The translations under genes were made by a program, and so were the position numbers. Shown one piece after another: positions 63,770 to 64,000 of a DNA stretch of 64,000 nucleotides (positions are counted from its first letter, which is position 1; each line of letters starts with the position of its first letter). The notes beneath the pieces are model-generated. The model did not search any database. It was not told where the DNA came from and saw only the letters and a list, made by a program, of their open reading frames with translations. Source of the DNA: Neoarius graeffei (lineage: Eukaryota; Chordata; Actinopteri; Siluriformes; Ariidae); the NCBI RefSeq assembly GCF_027579695.1, contig NC_083570.1, positions 7,667,793 to 7,731,792 on the forward strand. The letters are read 5' to 3'.

Positions 63770-64000
63770 TATAACAACAACCAATCAGAATTCAGATACA
63801 ACAACCAATCAGAATTCAGACACAATCTGTTGCCAAGTAAAATTGTAACCTGTCAAAGTTCTCGAGCCCTCGTGCTGTTTTACCGTTAGATCAATCACAT
63901 ATCAGCTTAAACTAGCATTCTAAAACTAGTTAAAGATCCCACAGAAGAGAGCGACTCCCCCTGCCAGCCTCATGGAACGCAGTGTTTAAGGCTCCGGATG

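Larger units (their letters stand above)
59516..64000. repeat. Arm B of the inverted segmental duplication (partner 17473-21876)
   Basis: Carries the LINE, TRIM 3' flank, B30.2 exon and intron in reverse order and strand. It has a Tc1 insertion and about 70 bp of extra sequence beside it, and keeps the empty target of the hAT at 17639. Confidence 0.85.

Overview
The window is vertebrate, almost certainly teleost fish, nuclear DNA. Genes are split by GT/AG introns. Three V-SINE copies carry the conserved central segment typical of fish V-SINEs. A finTRIM-type TRIM gene is present, with fragments of others. Much of the rest is fish-type mobile DNA: hAT, Tc1, Kolobok-like, P, CACTA-like, L1/Tx1-like LINE and Gmr1-type Gypsy. 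The V-SINE subtype would suit a catfish-like otophysan, but that is a guess.

Three host genes stand out. (1) A six-exon TRIM E3 ligase gene (+, 9256-20751) reads RING, two B-boxes, coiled coil and PRY-SPRY without a break; introns 1 and 5 are packed with transposons. (2) A BTG1/BTG2-like antiproliferative gene (-, 47208-47870) has an in-frame TAG near its end, a transposon just upstream of its ATG, a TATA box, and an AT-rich 3' flank with repeated Pumilio-type motifs. (3) A B30.2 exon (-, 61461-61993) is the last exon of a second TRIM gene whose other exons lie beyond the window. A SAMD3-like gene (-, 23971-27562) is broken by stops and frameshifts. TRIM fragments at 1562-1790, 33530-33640 and 51225-51428 show a decayed TRIM cluster.

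Layout. 1-3.5 kb: hAT transposase remnant, TRIM remnant, dimeric LTR-like repeat. 3.5-8.1 kb: an uncharacterised PIN-like/cysteine-rich ORF and a TTAA-flanked element with a THAP exon and a P2X7-C-like exon. 8.1-21 kb: TRIM gene. 21-27.6 kb: LINE, hAT, SAMD3-like pseudogene. 27.7-31.4 kb: a stack of elements inside elements (Kolobok-like, hAT MITE, P element, hAT). 33.5-35.2 kb: inverted copy of the window start. 36.6-41.6 kb: a young Gmr1-type Gypsy element. 41.9-44.9 kb: CACTA-like remnant. 46-49 kb: BTG gene. 49-53 kb: LINE, hAT, TRIM fragment and a fragment of a possible SWIM/YqaJ-type gene. 53.7-60.9 kb: second P-element end, hAT MITE, LTR-like repeat, LINE with a nested hAT. 61-64 kb: TRIM B30.2 exon and a Tc1 element.

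At large scale the window is folded on itself: 1-1667 is inverted at 33527-35186, 17473-21876 at 59516-64000, and the Gypsy target at 54129-55688, while 2283-3493 recurs directly at 55689-56911. These paralogous pairs supply empty sites that date several insertions to after duplication. All identifications are from reading the sequence; nothing was searched or aligned by computer.
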